From: RYN-230 sp963841695 | Lineage (GTDB): Bacteria > Actinomycetota > Actinomycetes > Streptosporangiales > Streptosporangiaceae | Assembly: GCA_963841695.1 (NCBI GenBank) | Contig: CAWJDQ010000006.1 | Location: 682,001 to 746,000, forward strand | Direction: 5' to 3' | Length of the DNA: 64,000 nt | Part shown: piece by piece, positions 24,460-33,879 of the stretch | How positions within the stretch are numbered: position 1 is the stretch's first letter | Layout: each line of letters begins with the position of its first letter | Translations under genes and position numbers: made by a program | Notes under the pieces: model-generated | Seen by the model: the letters and a program-made list of their open reading frames with translations, nothing else | Told to the model about the DNA's origin: nothing | The model's database searches: none

Positions 24460-25344
24460 ATGAAGGTCCGCATCGGCGTCTCGCTCGGCCAGGCCGGGGT
24501 CCCGGATCAGTTCAGCGCGGCGGTGGACGCGCTGGAGAAGGCCGGGATCGATTCCCTGTGGCTGCCGGAGATGGTCTACGGATCGCTGGTTGACCCGTTC
24601 ATCGGCATGGCGCACGCGCTGGCCCGGACGTCCCGGCTGAAGGTGGGCACCGGGGTGGCGGTGCTGCCCGGGCGGCACCCGGTCCTGGTGGCCAAGCAAC
24701 TCGCCACCCTGGCCGGGCTGGCCCCGCGGCGGGTGCTGCCGGTGTTCGGCCTGAAACCCGCCCGGCCCGCGGAACTGGCCGCGTTCCCCGTGCCCCCCGG
24801 CCGGCGCGCCGCCGTCTTCGACGAGTCCCTCACGCTGATCCGGCTGCTGCTCAGCGAGGAGTCGGTGGCGTTCCAGGGTGAGTTCTTCACGGTCGAGTCG
24901 GCCAGTGTGGGCCCGCGGCCCGCCCGCCCGCTGGATATCTGGCTGGGCGGCAGCGCCCCGGGGGCGCTCCGGCGCGTCGGGCGGCTGGCCGACGGCTGGC
25001 TGGCCAGTTTCCTCACCCCCGCCGAGGCGGCGGCAGGCCGGCGGGTCATCGAGGCGTCGGCCGCCGAGGCGGGCCGCGAGATCGAGCCGGACCACTACGG
25101 CATCAGCCTGGCCGTGGCGGACGACGCGTCCCGGCCCGCGCTGCTCGACGCGGCCCGGCGCCGCCGCCCGGACGTGGACCCGGAGCACCTGGTCGCGTCC
25201 GGCTGGGACGGCGCCCGCGCCATGATCGGCGACTACGTGGCGGCCGGGCTGACCAAATTCGTCATCCGGCCCGGCTGGTCGCCGGTTGACCCGGACCAGT
25301 TCACCGCGGAGTTCGTGCGCGAGATGGTGCCGCTGCAGACCTGA
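24460..25344 (+). CDS. LLM-class F420-dependent oxidoreductase
   Basis: A complete 294-aa luciferase-like F420-dependent enzyme: MKVRIGVSLGQAG first strand, SLWLPEMVYG, the LKVGTGVAVLPGRHPVLVAKQLATLAGL core and the LDIWLGGSAPGALRRVGRLADGWL phosphate-binding region. The reaction and substrate are not predictable. The start ATG follows a tandem repeat and lacks a clear Shine-Dalgarno sequence. It is not obviously in an operon with the sugar porter 170 bp downstream. Confidence 0.88.
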   Translation: MKVRIGVSLGQAGVPDQFSAAVDALEKAGIDSLWLPEMVYGSLVDPFIGMAHALARTSRLKVGTGVAVLPGRHPVLVAKQLATLAGLAPRRVLPVFGLKPARPAELAAFPVPPGRRAAVFDESLTLIRLLLSEESVAFQGEFFTVESASVGPRPARPLDIWLGGSAPGALRRVGRLADGWLASFLTPAEAAAGRRVIEASAAEAGREIEPDHYGISLAVADDASRPALLDAARRRRPDVDPEHLVASGWDGARAMIGDYVAAGLTKFVIRPGWSPVDPDQFTAEFVREMVPLQT

Positions 25345-25515
25345 TCTGCTGCCGCCCCGCGACGGCGCGTTCCGGCACGGCACCGGGCCGCCGGGCCGGA
25401 ATGACCGGAATGGCCTGGCCGATCTGCGGGCAGAGGGCCTCCTTGTGAGCGGTCACATGCACCCGGGCAACGCCGCCCGGCCGACTGCGAGGGCCGCGGG
25501 AAGGGGCGTGGCGTC

Positions 25516-27011
25516 ATGATCGGCGATCAGGAGCACGCCGCACAGCCCGGCCAGCCCGGCCGCCACGAGGCCGCGGAAACGGCCGGCCAATCCGCCGAGG
25601 CAGTCTCGGCCTTCTCGTTAACCGCCCTCCGGGGCACGCCTCGTTACACCTACCTGGTTGCTGCGGTCGCCGCGCTGGGCGGGATGCTGTTCGGCTACGA
25701 CATCGGCGTGATCAGCGGGGCGGAAAACCTGCTCAAGAGCAGCTTCCGGCTCAGCAGCACGACCGAGGAGCTGGCCGTGTCCGCCGTTCTGATCGGCGCG
25801 GTCATCGGCGGCATCATCGGCGGCCGGCTGGCGGACCGGTTCAGCCGTCGCCGCGCGCTGATCGGGCTGGCCATCCTCTATGGGGCCGGGGCTATCCTGA
25901 CCGCGTTCTCCTGGAATCTGGACTCTTTCCTGGCGTTCCGGATCATCACCGGCGTGGCGGTGGGCGCGTCGTCGCTGATCGTGCCGGCCTACATCGCGGA
26001 GATGTCCCCGGCGCGCATCCGGGGCGGCCTGGTAGTGCTCCAGCAGCTGGCCATCTCCTTCGGCATCCTGCTGTCCTATGCGCTGGACTTCGCGTTCGAC
26101 TCGGCCGGCTGGGGCTGGCGGCCGATGTTCGGGTTCGCCGTGCTGCCCGCCCTGGCCCTGGCCATCGGCATGCTGTTCATGTCCTACTCGCCCCGGTGGC
26201 TCGGCATGAACGACCGCTGGGACGAGGCCGCTGCGGTCCTCGACCGCATCGACCCGGAGCACAAGGAGGAAGAACTCGATCTGCTGCACCAGGACGTGGC
26301 CGATACCGAGGGCACATCCTGGCGCGAGCTGCTCCGCCCCGGCCTGCGCGGCGCTCTCATCGCCGGGATAGGCCTGGCCGTGTTCCAGCAGTTCGTCGGG
26401 CCGAACACGGTCCTGTTCTACACACCGACGATCTTCGGCTACGCGGGCGTGAGCGGCAACTCCCTGCTGCCCACGATCTACGTGGGGGCCACGCTGTTCG
26501 TGTTCGTGCTGCCGACGATCGCGTTCGTCGACGTGGTCGGCCGCAAGAAGCTGTTCTATCTCGGCCTGGCCGGGATGGGCTCCATGCTCGTGCTCCTCGG
26601 CGTCGCGTTCGACGTCGGGCCGAAGAGCTGGGGCGCGGGCGTCCTGATCATCCTGCTGGTCTACGTGGCGTGCTATTCGCTGTCCATCTCGCCGCTGTTC
26701 TGGCTGATGACCGCGGAGCTCTTCCCGAACCGGCTGCGCGCGGCCGGCGCGAGCGCGGCCACGGTCGCCAACTGGAGCGCGAACCTGCTGATCAGCGTCA
26801 CGTTCCTGACGTTCATCAGTGTCCTCGGTAAGTCGTGGACGTTCTGGCTGTACGCGATCTTCGCCGCGCTGGCCATCGTGTTCGTGTGGCGCCGCGTCCC
26901 GGAGACCGGGGGCGCCCGCTGGAGCACATCGACGAGTACTGGACCAACGGCCGCCGCTGGCCCGCGGAGAGTCAGGCAGCGACCGCTGACGCCAGGACCG
27001 TGCGTCAGTAA
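25516..27011 (+). CDS. Sugar porter family MFS transporter (frameshifted near the 3' end)
   Basis: A 12-segment sugar:H+ symporter of about 498 aa. Family motifs: GGMLFGYDIGVISGAE, GGRLADRFSRRRALIG, RIITGVAVGASSLIVPAYIAEM and a broken PETKGR-like motif (RRVPET). Probably imports a monosaccharide. The frame breaks near 26910: one G is missing in a G run after PET, after which GRPLEHIDEYW continues in the other frame to the TAA at 27009-27011. The end overlaps the convergent glutamate-cysteine ligase gene by 7 bp. Confidence 0.9.
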
Positions 27012-28486
27012 CCGGGCGGCCACGAGTGCACGGGCTCGTTGGTGTGCATGTGCTCCATGTAGCGCTGGGTCATCCGGCGCAGCGCCGCGGGCCGGTCGAG
27101 CCGGCCCCGGCGCTCCAGCAGGTGCACGGTCTCCGCCTGCCACGTCGCGCCGGTGCCGGCCGGCCAGGCAGCGCTGCTCGATGATGCCCAGGCAGCGCTC
27201 GGCGTGCCGGGAGTCCACGCCCCACCGGGCCAGTCCCTCGCGGGCCATGGGCAGCAGCCGCCGCAGCGTGAGCTCGGTAGCGGGCACCACGCCCAGGCCC
27301 GGCCAGTACAGGGACGCGTCGATGCCGTGCCGGGCCGCCTCCATCAGGTTCTCCCCGGCCGCGGCGAACGACATCCGGGTCCAGATCGGCCGCTCGGCCT
27401 CGGCCAGCGCGCGGACCAGCCCGTAGTAGAAGGCGGCGTTGGCGGTGATATCCGCGGCGGTCGGGCCGGCGGGCAGCACCCGGTTCTCCACCCGCAGGTG
27501 CGGCCGCCCGTCGGTGACCGCGTACACCGGCCGGTTCCAGCGGTACACGGTGCCGTTGTGCAGGGTCAGCTCGGCCAGGTCGGGGACGGCCCCCGGTCCA
27601 TCTCGGCCACCGGGTCCTCGTCCGCGCACAACGGCAGCAGCGCCGGGAAGTAGCGGATGTTCTCCTCGAACAGGTCGAAGACCGAGGTGATCCACCGCTC
27701 ACCGAACCAGACCCGGGGCCGGACCCCCTGGACCTGGAGTTCCTCCGGCCTGGTGTCGGTGGCCTGCTGGAACAGGGTGATCCGGGTCTCCCGCCACAGC
27801 TCCCGGCCGAACAGGAACGGCGAGTTCGCGGCCAGCGCCACCTGCACGCCCGCGATGGCCTGCGCGGCGTTCCAGTAGCTGCCGAACGCCTCCGGGCTGA
27901 CCTGCAGGTGACACTGCACGCTGGTGCAGGCCGCCTCGGCCATGATGTTGTCCACGTGGGTGAGCAGCTCTTCCGGGCCCTCGATGGCGATCCGCGCGTC
28001 CTCCCCGCGCGCCGCGCAGATCTGCTCGTTCAGCAGCCAGAACCGCGGGTTCTCCGACATGGCGTCCTCGCTCACGTCGGCCTGCTGCAGGCTGGGCAGG
28101 ATGCCGACGATGGCGAGCCGGCTGCCCACGTCCCTGGCCCGCTGGTCCGCGTGCTTCAGGCTGGCCAGCAGCTGCGCCTCCAGCTGGTCCAGGGCGTCCC
28201 CGCACAACGGCCGCGGCGGGATGTTGATCTCGATGTTGAACCGGCCCAGCTCCGGGGCCCAGGACGGGTCGCCGATCGCGTCCAGCACGTCCGGGCTGCG
28301 CATCGAGGCCGTGCCCGAGTCGTCGACCAGGTTGACTTCGACTTCCAGGCCCACCTGCCGGGTGGAGGTCTCGAACCAGGAATCGCGGAGCATCCGCGCG
28401 AGCACGTCCAGGCACTGGCGCACCTTTTCCCGGTACCGGCGACGATCCTGCTGGCTCACCGTGATCGCTGGAACGTCCCTGCCCAT
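27005..28486 (-). CDS. Glutamate-cysteine ligase family protein (GCS2 type, two frameshifts)
   Basis: An ATP-dependent carboxylate-amine ligase of about 494 aa. The N-terminus MGRDVPAITVSQQDRRRYRE is typical of the actinobacterial family; GLEVEVNLVDD, LGRFNIEINIPPRPLCG and TSVQCHLQVSPEAFGSYWNA carry the conserved metal/ATP residues. The predicted reaction is gamma-glutamylcysteine formation or a related ligation; actinobacteria generally use mycothiol, so the true product is uncertain. GGAGGGG precedes the ATG. Frame breaks near 27590 (a missing G in MDRGAVPDL) and near 27165; the stop at 27005 is reached after the second repair. A palindrome sharing the core of the FadR-type boxes lies upstream. 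Confidence 0.82.
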
Positions 28487-28545
28487 CGGCCCCTCCGCGC
28501 GCGACCATGGAGATGGCCTCCTGCCCACCCTGACACGTCAAACGC

Positions 28546-28559
28546 TGTCTGACCAGACA
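28546..28559 (-). promoter_or_regulatory. Palindromic box upstream of the glutamate-cysteine ligase gene
   Basis: TGTCTG-AC-CAGACA is a perfect 6-bp inverted repeat 60 bp upstream of the ligase ATG, next to a TTGACG that could be its -35 box. Its core GTCTGACCA is identical to that in both boxes of the divergent control region at 34871 and 35032, suggesting the same regulator. Confidence 0.5.
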
Positions 28560-28593
28560 CGATGCGGGGCACTAGGGTCCAGAGAGGGCAAAT

Positions 28594-29583
28594 TCAGGCC
28601 GGGCCGATCTGGTTAGCCGGGGGCAGCCCCCCGACCAGGACCCGCTGGACGTTCGCCCAGGCCTCGGTGTAGAGGCGGCGGGCCGCCTCATAGGCCACAC
28701 CCGCGATGTGCGGCGTGTACAGCACCCGGTCCGCCGCGGCCGCGGACAGGGTGAGCAGCGGCGACTGCGCGGGCGGCGGCTCCTGCGCGTACACGTCCAC
28801 GACCGCGCCGCCCAGGTGACCGTCCTCCAGCGCGGCGGCCAGGGCGGCCTCGTTGACCACGCCGCCGCGGGACGCGTTGACCAGGATGGCGCCGGGCCGC
28901 ATCTGGTGCAGCTCGGCCTGGCCGATCAGGCCCCGGGTGGCGGCCACCAGCGGCACGTGCAGCGTGACCACGTCGCTGCCGGCCAGCAGCGCGCCGAGGT
29001 CATGGCGGCCCAGCCCGAGCGCCGTGGCCGCGGCCGGGTCGCGCGGGGCCGGGTCGCTGTAGCCGACCTGGGCTCCCGCCGCCTGGAACAGGCGGGCTAC
29101 CGACAGCCCGATCTGGCCCAGCCCGACCACGCCCACGCTGGCTGAGTGCAGGCTGCGCACCGCAGCCGGGGTCAGCCGCCCGCGCACCTCGCGGTACCGG
29201 CCCGCGCGGATCTCGCGGTCCGCGAGGGGCAGGCCGCGCAGCAGGCTGCCGGTGGCCAGCAGCACGTACTCGGCCACCTCGCGCGCGTTGGCGGCGGGCA
29301 CGTTGGCCACCACCACGCCGGGCCGGCCGGTGAACGCGGCGGCGGCCCGGTCCACCCCGGCCCCGGTGAACTGGACCAGCTCCAGCCGGGCGGCCCGGTC
29401 GGCCCAGGCCCGGTCCAGCGCCGGGCCGACGGACGCCAGCACCACCGCGCGGGCGGTGGCCAGGTCCGCGCCGGGGATCTCGTCCGGCCCGGCGGCGAAC
29501 CGGATCCGCAGGTCCCCAGGCGGCTGCACGCCGACCTCGTGGAAGTCGGCTTCCGGGCGCAGGCACAGGACGTCAGCGGTCAT
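28594..29583 (-). CDS. D-isomer-specific 2-hydroxyacid dehydrogenase
   Basis: A complete 329-aa NAD(P)-dependent dehydrogenase. The dinucleotide site is VGVVGLGQIGLSVARLF; the catalytic Arg is in NASRGGVVNEAAL, the Glu in VDVYAQEPPP and the His in YTPHIAGVAYEA. It interconverts a 2-hydroxyacid and a 2-oxoacid. The start overlaps the end of the cupin gene by 11 bp, making it the last gene of the leftward operon. If the operon degrades sulfolactate, it would be a functional counterpart of (S)-sulfolactate dehydrogenase SlcC, which belongs to this family; that role is inference. Confidence 0.9.
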   Translation of the reverse strand: MTADVLCLRPEADFHEVGVQPPGDLRIRFAAGPDEIPGADLATARAVVLASVGPALDRAWADRAARLELVQFTGAGVDRAAAAFTGRPGVVVANVPAANAREVAEYVLLATGSLLRGLPLADREIRAGRYREVRGRLTPAAVRSLHSASVGVVGLGQIGLSVARLFQAAGAQVGYSDPAPRDPAAATALGLGRHDLGALLAGSDVVTLHVPLVAATRGLIGQAELHQMRPGAILVNASRGGVVNEAALAAALEDGHLGGAVVDVYAQEPPPAQSPLLTLSAAAADRVLYTPHIAGVAYEAARRLYTEAWANVQRVLVGGLPPANQIGPA

Positions 29584-29971
29584 GGCGTTTCCCCGCTCGC
29601 GCGTCGGCCTCGCTGGTCACCGCGGCCAGGTCGGGAACCGGGAAGAAGCACAGGCTGACCAGGTCACCGGGGCCGGGGTTGCGGGTCTGGTGCGGCTCCC
29701 CCGGCGAGACCACGATCACGTCCCCCGGCCGGACCGGCCAGGTCCGTGACGGCGTGGTGAACTCACCGGCCCCGGAGACGATCAGGATGACCTCCGGGCA
29801 CCCGTCGTGCCGGTGCGGCCCGCGGGCCGGCCGGGAACCGTCCCCGGGCGGGATCGTCACCCGCCGGACCGTCACGTCGTAGCCGCCCTCGGCCCCGGAG
29901 ACCAGTTCGGCGGCGGACCGCCCGGGCAGCGCGAGGACGCGGCCGCCCCCGGCCGCGATCACGTCCGTCAT
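29573..29971 (-). CDS. Cupin-domain protein
   Basis: A 132-aa single-domain cupin. The metal motif 1 is in PRPxxxHRHDGCPEVILIVSG form (GPHRHDGCPEVILIVSG) and motif 2 in PGDVIVVSPGEPHQTRNPG. Small cupins in catabolic operons are isomerases, lyases or ligand sensors; no more specific call is possible. It overlaps the creatininase-family gene by 4 bp upstream and the dehydrogenase gene by 11 bp downstream, so all three are translationally coupled. Confidence 0.85.
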   Translation of the reverse strand: MTDVIAAGGGRVLALPGRSAAELVSGAEGGYDVTVRRVTIPPGDGSRPARGPHRHDGCPEVILIVSGAGEFTTPSRTWPVRPGDVIVVSPGEPHQTRNPGPGDLVSLCFFPVPDLAAVTSEADARAGKRHDR

Positions 29972-30778
29972 GCGGAACCTCCTGGCTGAACTCCTGGCTG
30001 GACCGTGGCGAGGGCCTGCAGCACACCCTCCAGGCGGGCCGCGATTTCCGTCCCTATTTCCGCAACGAAAACCTTCGCCTCCTCTGGCGTCGCCCCAGCG
30101 GGATCGCCGTACCAGCCGGTCAGGGACATGGTCTTGACGTCGGTGAGCACCGGCTGGAACGAGCGGTCCCGGCGCAACTGGTCGGCCAGCTCGCCGCGCT
30201 GCTGGTCCCCGCTGCCCTCGGCCCGGTCCAGGTGGACGAGGTCGGGGCGGCAGCACAGCACCGACCAGGTCTCGATCTTCCCGCCGTGGGTCAGCCCCCC
30301 GGCCCGCGGCCCGAACCGCTCCTCGGCCACGTAGCAGGCCTGGACCACGACCACGGCCAGGCCGATCTCCCGGTGCAGCCGCTCGGCCGCCAGGGCCAGG
30401 GTGGGGATGTTGCCCTCGTGCCAGTTCAGGATCACGAACTCGCGGCCGCCGTGCGCGGCCAGCGACGAGCCGATGTCGATGACCACGTCCTGGAGCGTGC
30501 CGGGCCGCAGGGACACGGTGCCCGGGTAGGGCATGTGCATGGGCGTGACGCCCAGCGGGCATAGCGGCAGCACCAGCGCATCGAGGTGCTCCGCGACCTC
30601 GAGGGCGATCGCGGTGGCCGCGAACGAGTCGGTCCCGGTCGGCAGGTGCGGGCCGTGCTGCTCCACGCTGCCCATGGGCAGGATCACCCGCGGGCTGCGG
30701 GCCAGCGCGGCCGCGATCTCCGGGTCGGTCAGCTCGTCGAACCGCCTGGCCCGGGGCGGGGGCGGGTGCGGAGGGCAT
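29968..30778 (-). CDS. Creatininase-family amidohydrolase (frameshifted)
   Basis: Metal-dependent hydrolase of the creatininase fold, about 270 aa. The metal ligands are visible: LPMGSVEQHGPHLPTGTDSF (Glu, His, Asp) and NWHEGN (His, Glu). The family includes creatinine amidohydrolase, MftE and cyclic-ketone hydrolases of inositol degradation. The start ATG (30778) overlaps the stop of the Gfo/Idh/MocA gene (TGATG). The frame breaks near 30755: MPSAPAPAP in one frame joins RRFDELTDPEIAAALARSPR in another. It probably opens a cyclic amide, lactone or ketone in the pathway of this operon. Confidence 0.82.
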
Positions 30779-31908
30779 CAGCCAGGCTCCTCGATCTCGG
30801 CCATGATCTCGCTGGTCAGCACGGGCTGCCCGGTGCGCAGCGAGCGGGCGGCGGCTTGCAGGACCGCGACGTTGGCCAGCGCCTCGGCCAGGCCGACCTC
30901 GACCCGGGCCGTGCCGCTGATCGCCCCGGCGAACTCCTCGATCTCCTCGCGGAGATGATCGCGGGGCGGCAGCGGCACCTCCTCGGTGGCCAGGACGCGG
31001 GCGTCCGGGTTGGCGCTGTCCGCCGCGATCACGGTCCGGGTCAGCCGGGTGTGCGCGTCGGTCTGCGCCGAGGTGCTCCACCAGGAGAAGTCCAGCTCGT
31101 AGCGCAGCCGGGCCACGCGTGCGTACACGTCGATGGTGAAGCTGCCCGGGGACAGCCAGTTGCAGCCCAGGTAGCCGAGGGACGCGTCGAACTCGAGCAG
31201 GACCCCGACGGCCAGCTGGTTGGCGATGCCGGGCCGGGGGGCCTGGCCCATGGCCACCGCCCGGCGGGCCGGCCCGAGCAGGTACTGCAGGTTGTCGATC
31301 TGGTGAATGCCCAGCTGGGTCAGCGGGCCGCCGGGCGCCTGGACCGGGTCCGCCCGCCAGTCACCTTCCTTGAGCTCGAGGCCGCGCTCGTTCCCGAACA
31401 CCGCCTCCACCATGGACGGCGCGCCCGCGGCGCCGCTGTCCAGCAGGTCCTTCATGGCCCGCAGCCCGGACAGGCGGCGGGCGCTGTGCCCGCACGCGAA
31501 CACGATCCCGGAGCCGAGCACGGCGGCCCGGATCCGGCGCAGGTCGGCCAGGGCCACCGCGACCGGCTTCTCGGTGTACACGTGCTTGCCGCGGGCGGCC
31601 GCCGCCTCGATGATCGGCGCGTGCTGGTCGTTGGGCGCGGTGATGACCAGGGCGTCGACGTCGTCGCGGGCCAGCAGCGCGTCGAGCGACTCGTCCTGGG
31701 CGCAGCCGAAGTCGGCGGCGAAGGCCTGCCGCCGCTCCGGGTTGCGGGTGAAGCAGGTGCGCAGCTCGACCAGGGGGCTGCCGGCGTAGGCCCGGGCCAT
31801 GACCCGGGCCCACCGGCCCAGGCCGACCGCGGCCAGGCCGACCGGGGCAGCCAGCTCCCCGGGGTCCTGGCCGCGGGCGGCTCCAGCCGCGGTATGCGGT
31901 GCCGTCAC
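30778..31908 (-). CDS. Gfo/Idh/MocA-family oxidoreductase
   Basis: A complete 376-aa NAD(P)-dependent dehydrogenase. The Rossmann strand is VGLAAVGLGRWARVMARAY and the family catalytic motif EKPVAVAL occurs at about residue 110; the C-terminal alpha/beta substrate domain follows. It oxidises a hydroxyl on a sugar, cyclitol or related compound. It overlaps by 4 bp both the substrate-binding protein gene upstream and (by one base) the creatininase-family gene downstream. The pathway role is unknown. Confidence 0.9.
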   Translation of the reverse strand: MTAPHTAAGAARGQDPGELAAPVGLAAVGLGRWARVMARAYAGSPLVELRTCFTRNPERRQAFAADFGCAQDESLDALLARDDVDALVITAPNDQHAPIIEAAAARGKHVYTEKPVAVALADLRRIRAAVLGSGIVFACGHSARRLSGLRAMKDLLDSGAAGAPSMVEAVFGNERGLELKEGDWRADPVQAPGGPLTQLGIHQIDNLQYLLGPARRAVAMGQAPRPGIANQLAVGVLLEFDASLGYLGCNWLSPGSFTIDVYARVARLRYELDFSWWSTSAQTDAHTRLTRTVIAADSANPDARVLATEEVPLPPRDHLREEIEEFAGAISGTARVEVGLAEALANVAVLQAAARSLRTGQPVLTSEIMAEIEEPG

Positions 31909-32963
31909 GAGGCGCCCAGCTTGGCCGCGGCCGCGTTGGCGTACTGCGGGTCGACGATCTGGCTGTAGCTCGGCTGGCTGGGGATGTCCTTGTACTTAGC
32001 CAGCACGCTGGCCGTGTAGTTGACCGCGGCCGGGTCCAGGCCGGTGCCGTCCGGCCAGGTCTTGGCGGTCTGCAGGAACTTCACCGCGTACGCCACCGCC
32101 GCCTGGTCCTCCCCGCTGACCTTGGTGCCCAGCGCGATCAGCGCGCTGGTGTGCGCCGGGTCGTTCATCCAGCGGTCGGCCAGCATCATCGCGGTGAGGA
32201 AGCGGACCACGACCGCCTTGTGCTCCTGGCCGTACTTGTTGAGCATGCTGACCCCGCCGTACCACCAGTTCGGGAAGACCTTGTACTCGGAGGAGAGCAC
32301 CTTGGCCCCCTTGAGCTGGTGGGTGATCACGTAGGCGTCGTCCGCGTGGAACACGGCCGCGTCGATCTTCTTGGCCACCATGGCCAGCACGAACTCCGAG
32401 CGCACCATGTCGATCGGCTTGACCTGGCTCAGGCTGACTCCGGCCGGCTCCAGGCAGGCCTGCAGCAGGGTGATCGAGAACCCGTCCGTCCCGGTCGACC
32501 CGACCGGCTTGCCGATGAGGTCCCGGGCGGTGTTGATGCCCGGGGCACCGATGCACTGGGTGTCCAGCTTGGTGCCGTAGGACCAGATGGCGTGGATCGG
32601 CGCGTGCTGCGCCGCGGCCTCGATCGAGTCCGTGCCGGAGCTGAAGCCGAAGTCGATGCTGCCCGCCGTGGTGCCCAGCTCGGTCTGCAGGCCGTTCGGC
32701 ATGCTGATGAACTTGACGTGCAGATGCTCCTTGGCGAAGAAACCTTCCTGCTGCGCGACGTAGGGGCCGAAGAAGATGGCCTTCGGCGGCGACAGCGCGA
32801 TCCCCACGTTGACCGAGGCCTCGGCGTTGGGGTTGCTGGAGGAGGACGTGGAGCCGGCTGAACTGCCGCAGGCGGACAGGCCCAGGGCGGCCACCGCACC
32901 GGCGGCGGCCAGCGCCGTCCAGCGGGGACGCCGGAGGGGGCGGAGGGCGGATAGATCCTTCAT
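31905..32963 (-). CDS. NitT/TauT-type ABC transporter substrate-binding lipoprotein
   Basis: A 352-aa exported lipoprotein with a basic N-terminus, hydrophobic core and lipobox LSAC (Cys about residue 31), then a Ser-rich linker. The mature part resembles NMT1/SsuA/TauA-type binding proteins (IFFGPYVAQQEGFFAKEHLHVKF, FGFSSGTDSIEAA). These bind small organic anions, sulfonates, nitrate or pyrimidine precursors. GAGGT precedes the ATG. The matching permease and ATPase genes are immediately upstream in the same operon. Confidence 0.9.
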   Translation of the reverse strand: MKDLSALRPLRRPRWTALAAAGAVAALGLSACGSSAGSTSSSSNPNAEASVNVGIALSPPKAIFFGPYVAQQEGFFAKEHLHVKFISMPNGLQTELGTTAGSIDFGFSSGTDSIEAAAQHAPIHAIWSYGTKLDTQCIGAPGINTARDLIGKPVGSTGTDGFSITLLQACLEPAGVSLSQVKPIDMVRSEFVLAMVAKKIDAAVFHADDAYVITHQLKGAKVLSSEYKVFPNWWYGGVSMLNKYGQEHKAVVVRFLTAMMLADRWMNDPAHTSALIALGTKVSGEDQAAVAYAVKFLQTAKTWPDGTGLDPAAVNYTASVLAKYKDIPSQPSYSQIVDPQYANAAAAKLGAS

Positions 32964-32995
32964 GGGATACCTCATTTGATGGGGGCGCTGATGGC

Positions 32996-33865
32996 TTACT
33001 TCGCCCACGGGGCGACCTTGCGCTGAACCAGGGTGATCAGGCCGCGGAGGATCACGCCGAGAGCCATGATCACCAGGAGGACGGCCAGGGCCTGATCGGT
33101 GTGATAGGTCTGAGCCGCAGTTTCGAGGAGGTTGCCGAGCCCGCTGAGCTGGGTGAAGATCTCGGCGATGAACATGCCGACCAGGCCCATGGCCACGCCC
33201 TGGGCCGCGCCGGATGCGATGTAGGGGGCGGTGCCGGGCAGCAGGACGTGCCGCCACAGGCTGGCCCGGCCCATGCGCAGCGAGCGGGCCACCTCCAGCA
33301 GGTCGCTGTCGATGTTCCTGACTCCGTAGGACACGCTGACCACGCAGGGGAAGAGCACGAACAGGGCGATGATGAGCTCCTGGGTGAGCACCCCGAAGCC
33401 GAGCCAGATGCTCAGCAACGGGACGATCGCCACCATCGGGGTCGCGTACAGCGCGTAGACGTACAGCCCGACCGCGGCCTCGGCCCGGCGGTAGGCCCCG
33501 ATGGTCATGCCCAGGGCCACCCCGGCGACCACGCCGATCAGGTAGCCGACCGCGAAGGTCCACACGCTGTACCACAGGGCGCTGGCCAGCCCGCCGTGCC
33601 GGAACAGGTCAACCAGGGCGCCCAGCACGCGGGTCAGCGGGTCGAAGATCACCGGCGTGGCGCGGGAGCCGTAGTACTGCCAGGCGGCCAGCACGATGAT
33701 CAGCGACACGATCCGGATCAGCAGGTAGACCCGGCGGTTGCGGCGCGACCGCTGGCGCAGCCGCTGCTCGATCTCCGCCTCGATCTGCTCCCGCGTCGCC
33801 TGCGGGCTCTCGCCCGGTACCACCGGGGCCGGGCTCGTGCCCGCGGAGCGCGGCTGATCCGGCAC
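32996..33865 (-). CDS. NitT/TauT-type ABC transporter permease
   Basis: A 289-aa inner-membrane permease with about six membrane segments and the EAA-type loop EVARSLRMGRASLWRHVLLPGTAPYIASGA, as in SsuC/TauC. An N-terminal cytosolic region rich in charged residues (IEAEIEQRLRQRSRRNRR) precedes the first membrane segment. The uninterrupted frame starts at GTG 33865. An ATG at 33887 in another frame (MSELSGRG) overlaps the ATPase stop and may be the true start, with a single-base error between. Confidence 0.88.
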   Translation of the reverse strand: MPDQPRSAGTSPAPVVPGESPQATREQIEAEIEQRLRQRSRRNRRVYLLIRIVSLIIVLAAWQYYGSRATPVIFDPLTRVLGALVDLFRHGGLASALWYSVWTFAVGYLIGVVAGVALGMTIGAYRRAEAAVGLYVYALYATPMVAIVPLLSIWLGFGVLTQELIIALFVLFPCVVSVSYGVRNIDSDLLEVARSLRMGRASLWRHVLLPGTAPYIASGAAQGVAMGLVGMFIAEIFTQLSGLGNLLETAAQTYHTDQALAVLLVIMALGVILRGLITLVQRKVAPWAK

Positions 33866-33879
33866 CGCGCCCGCTCAGC

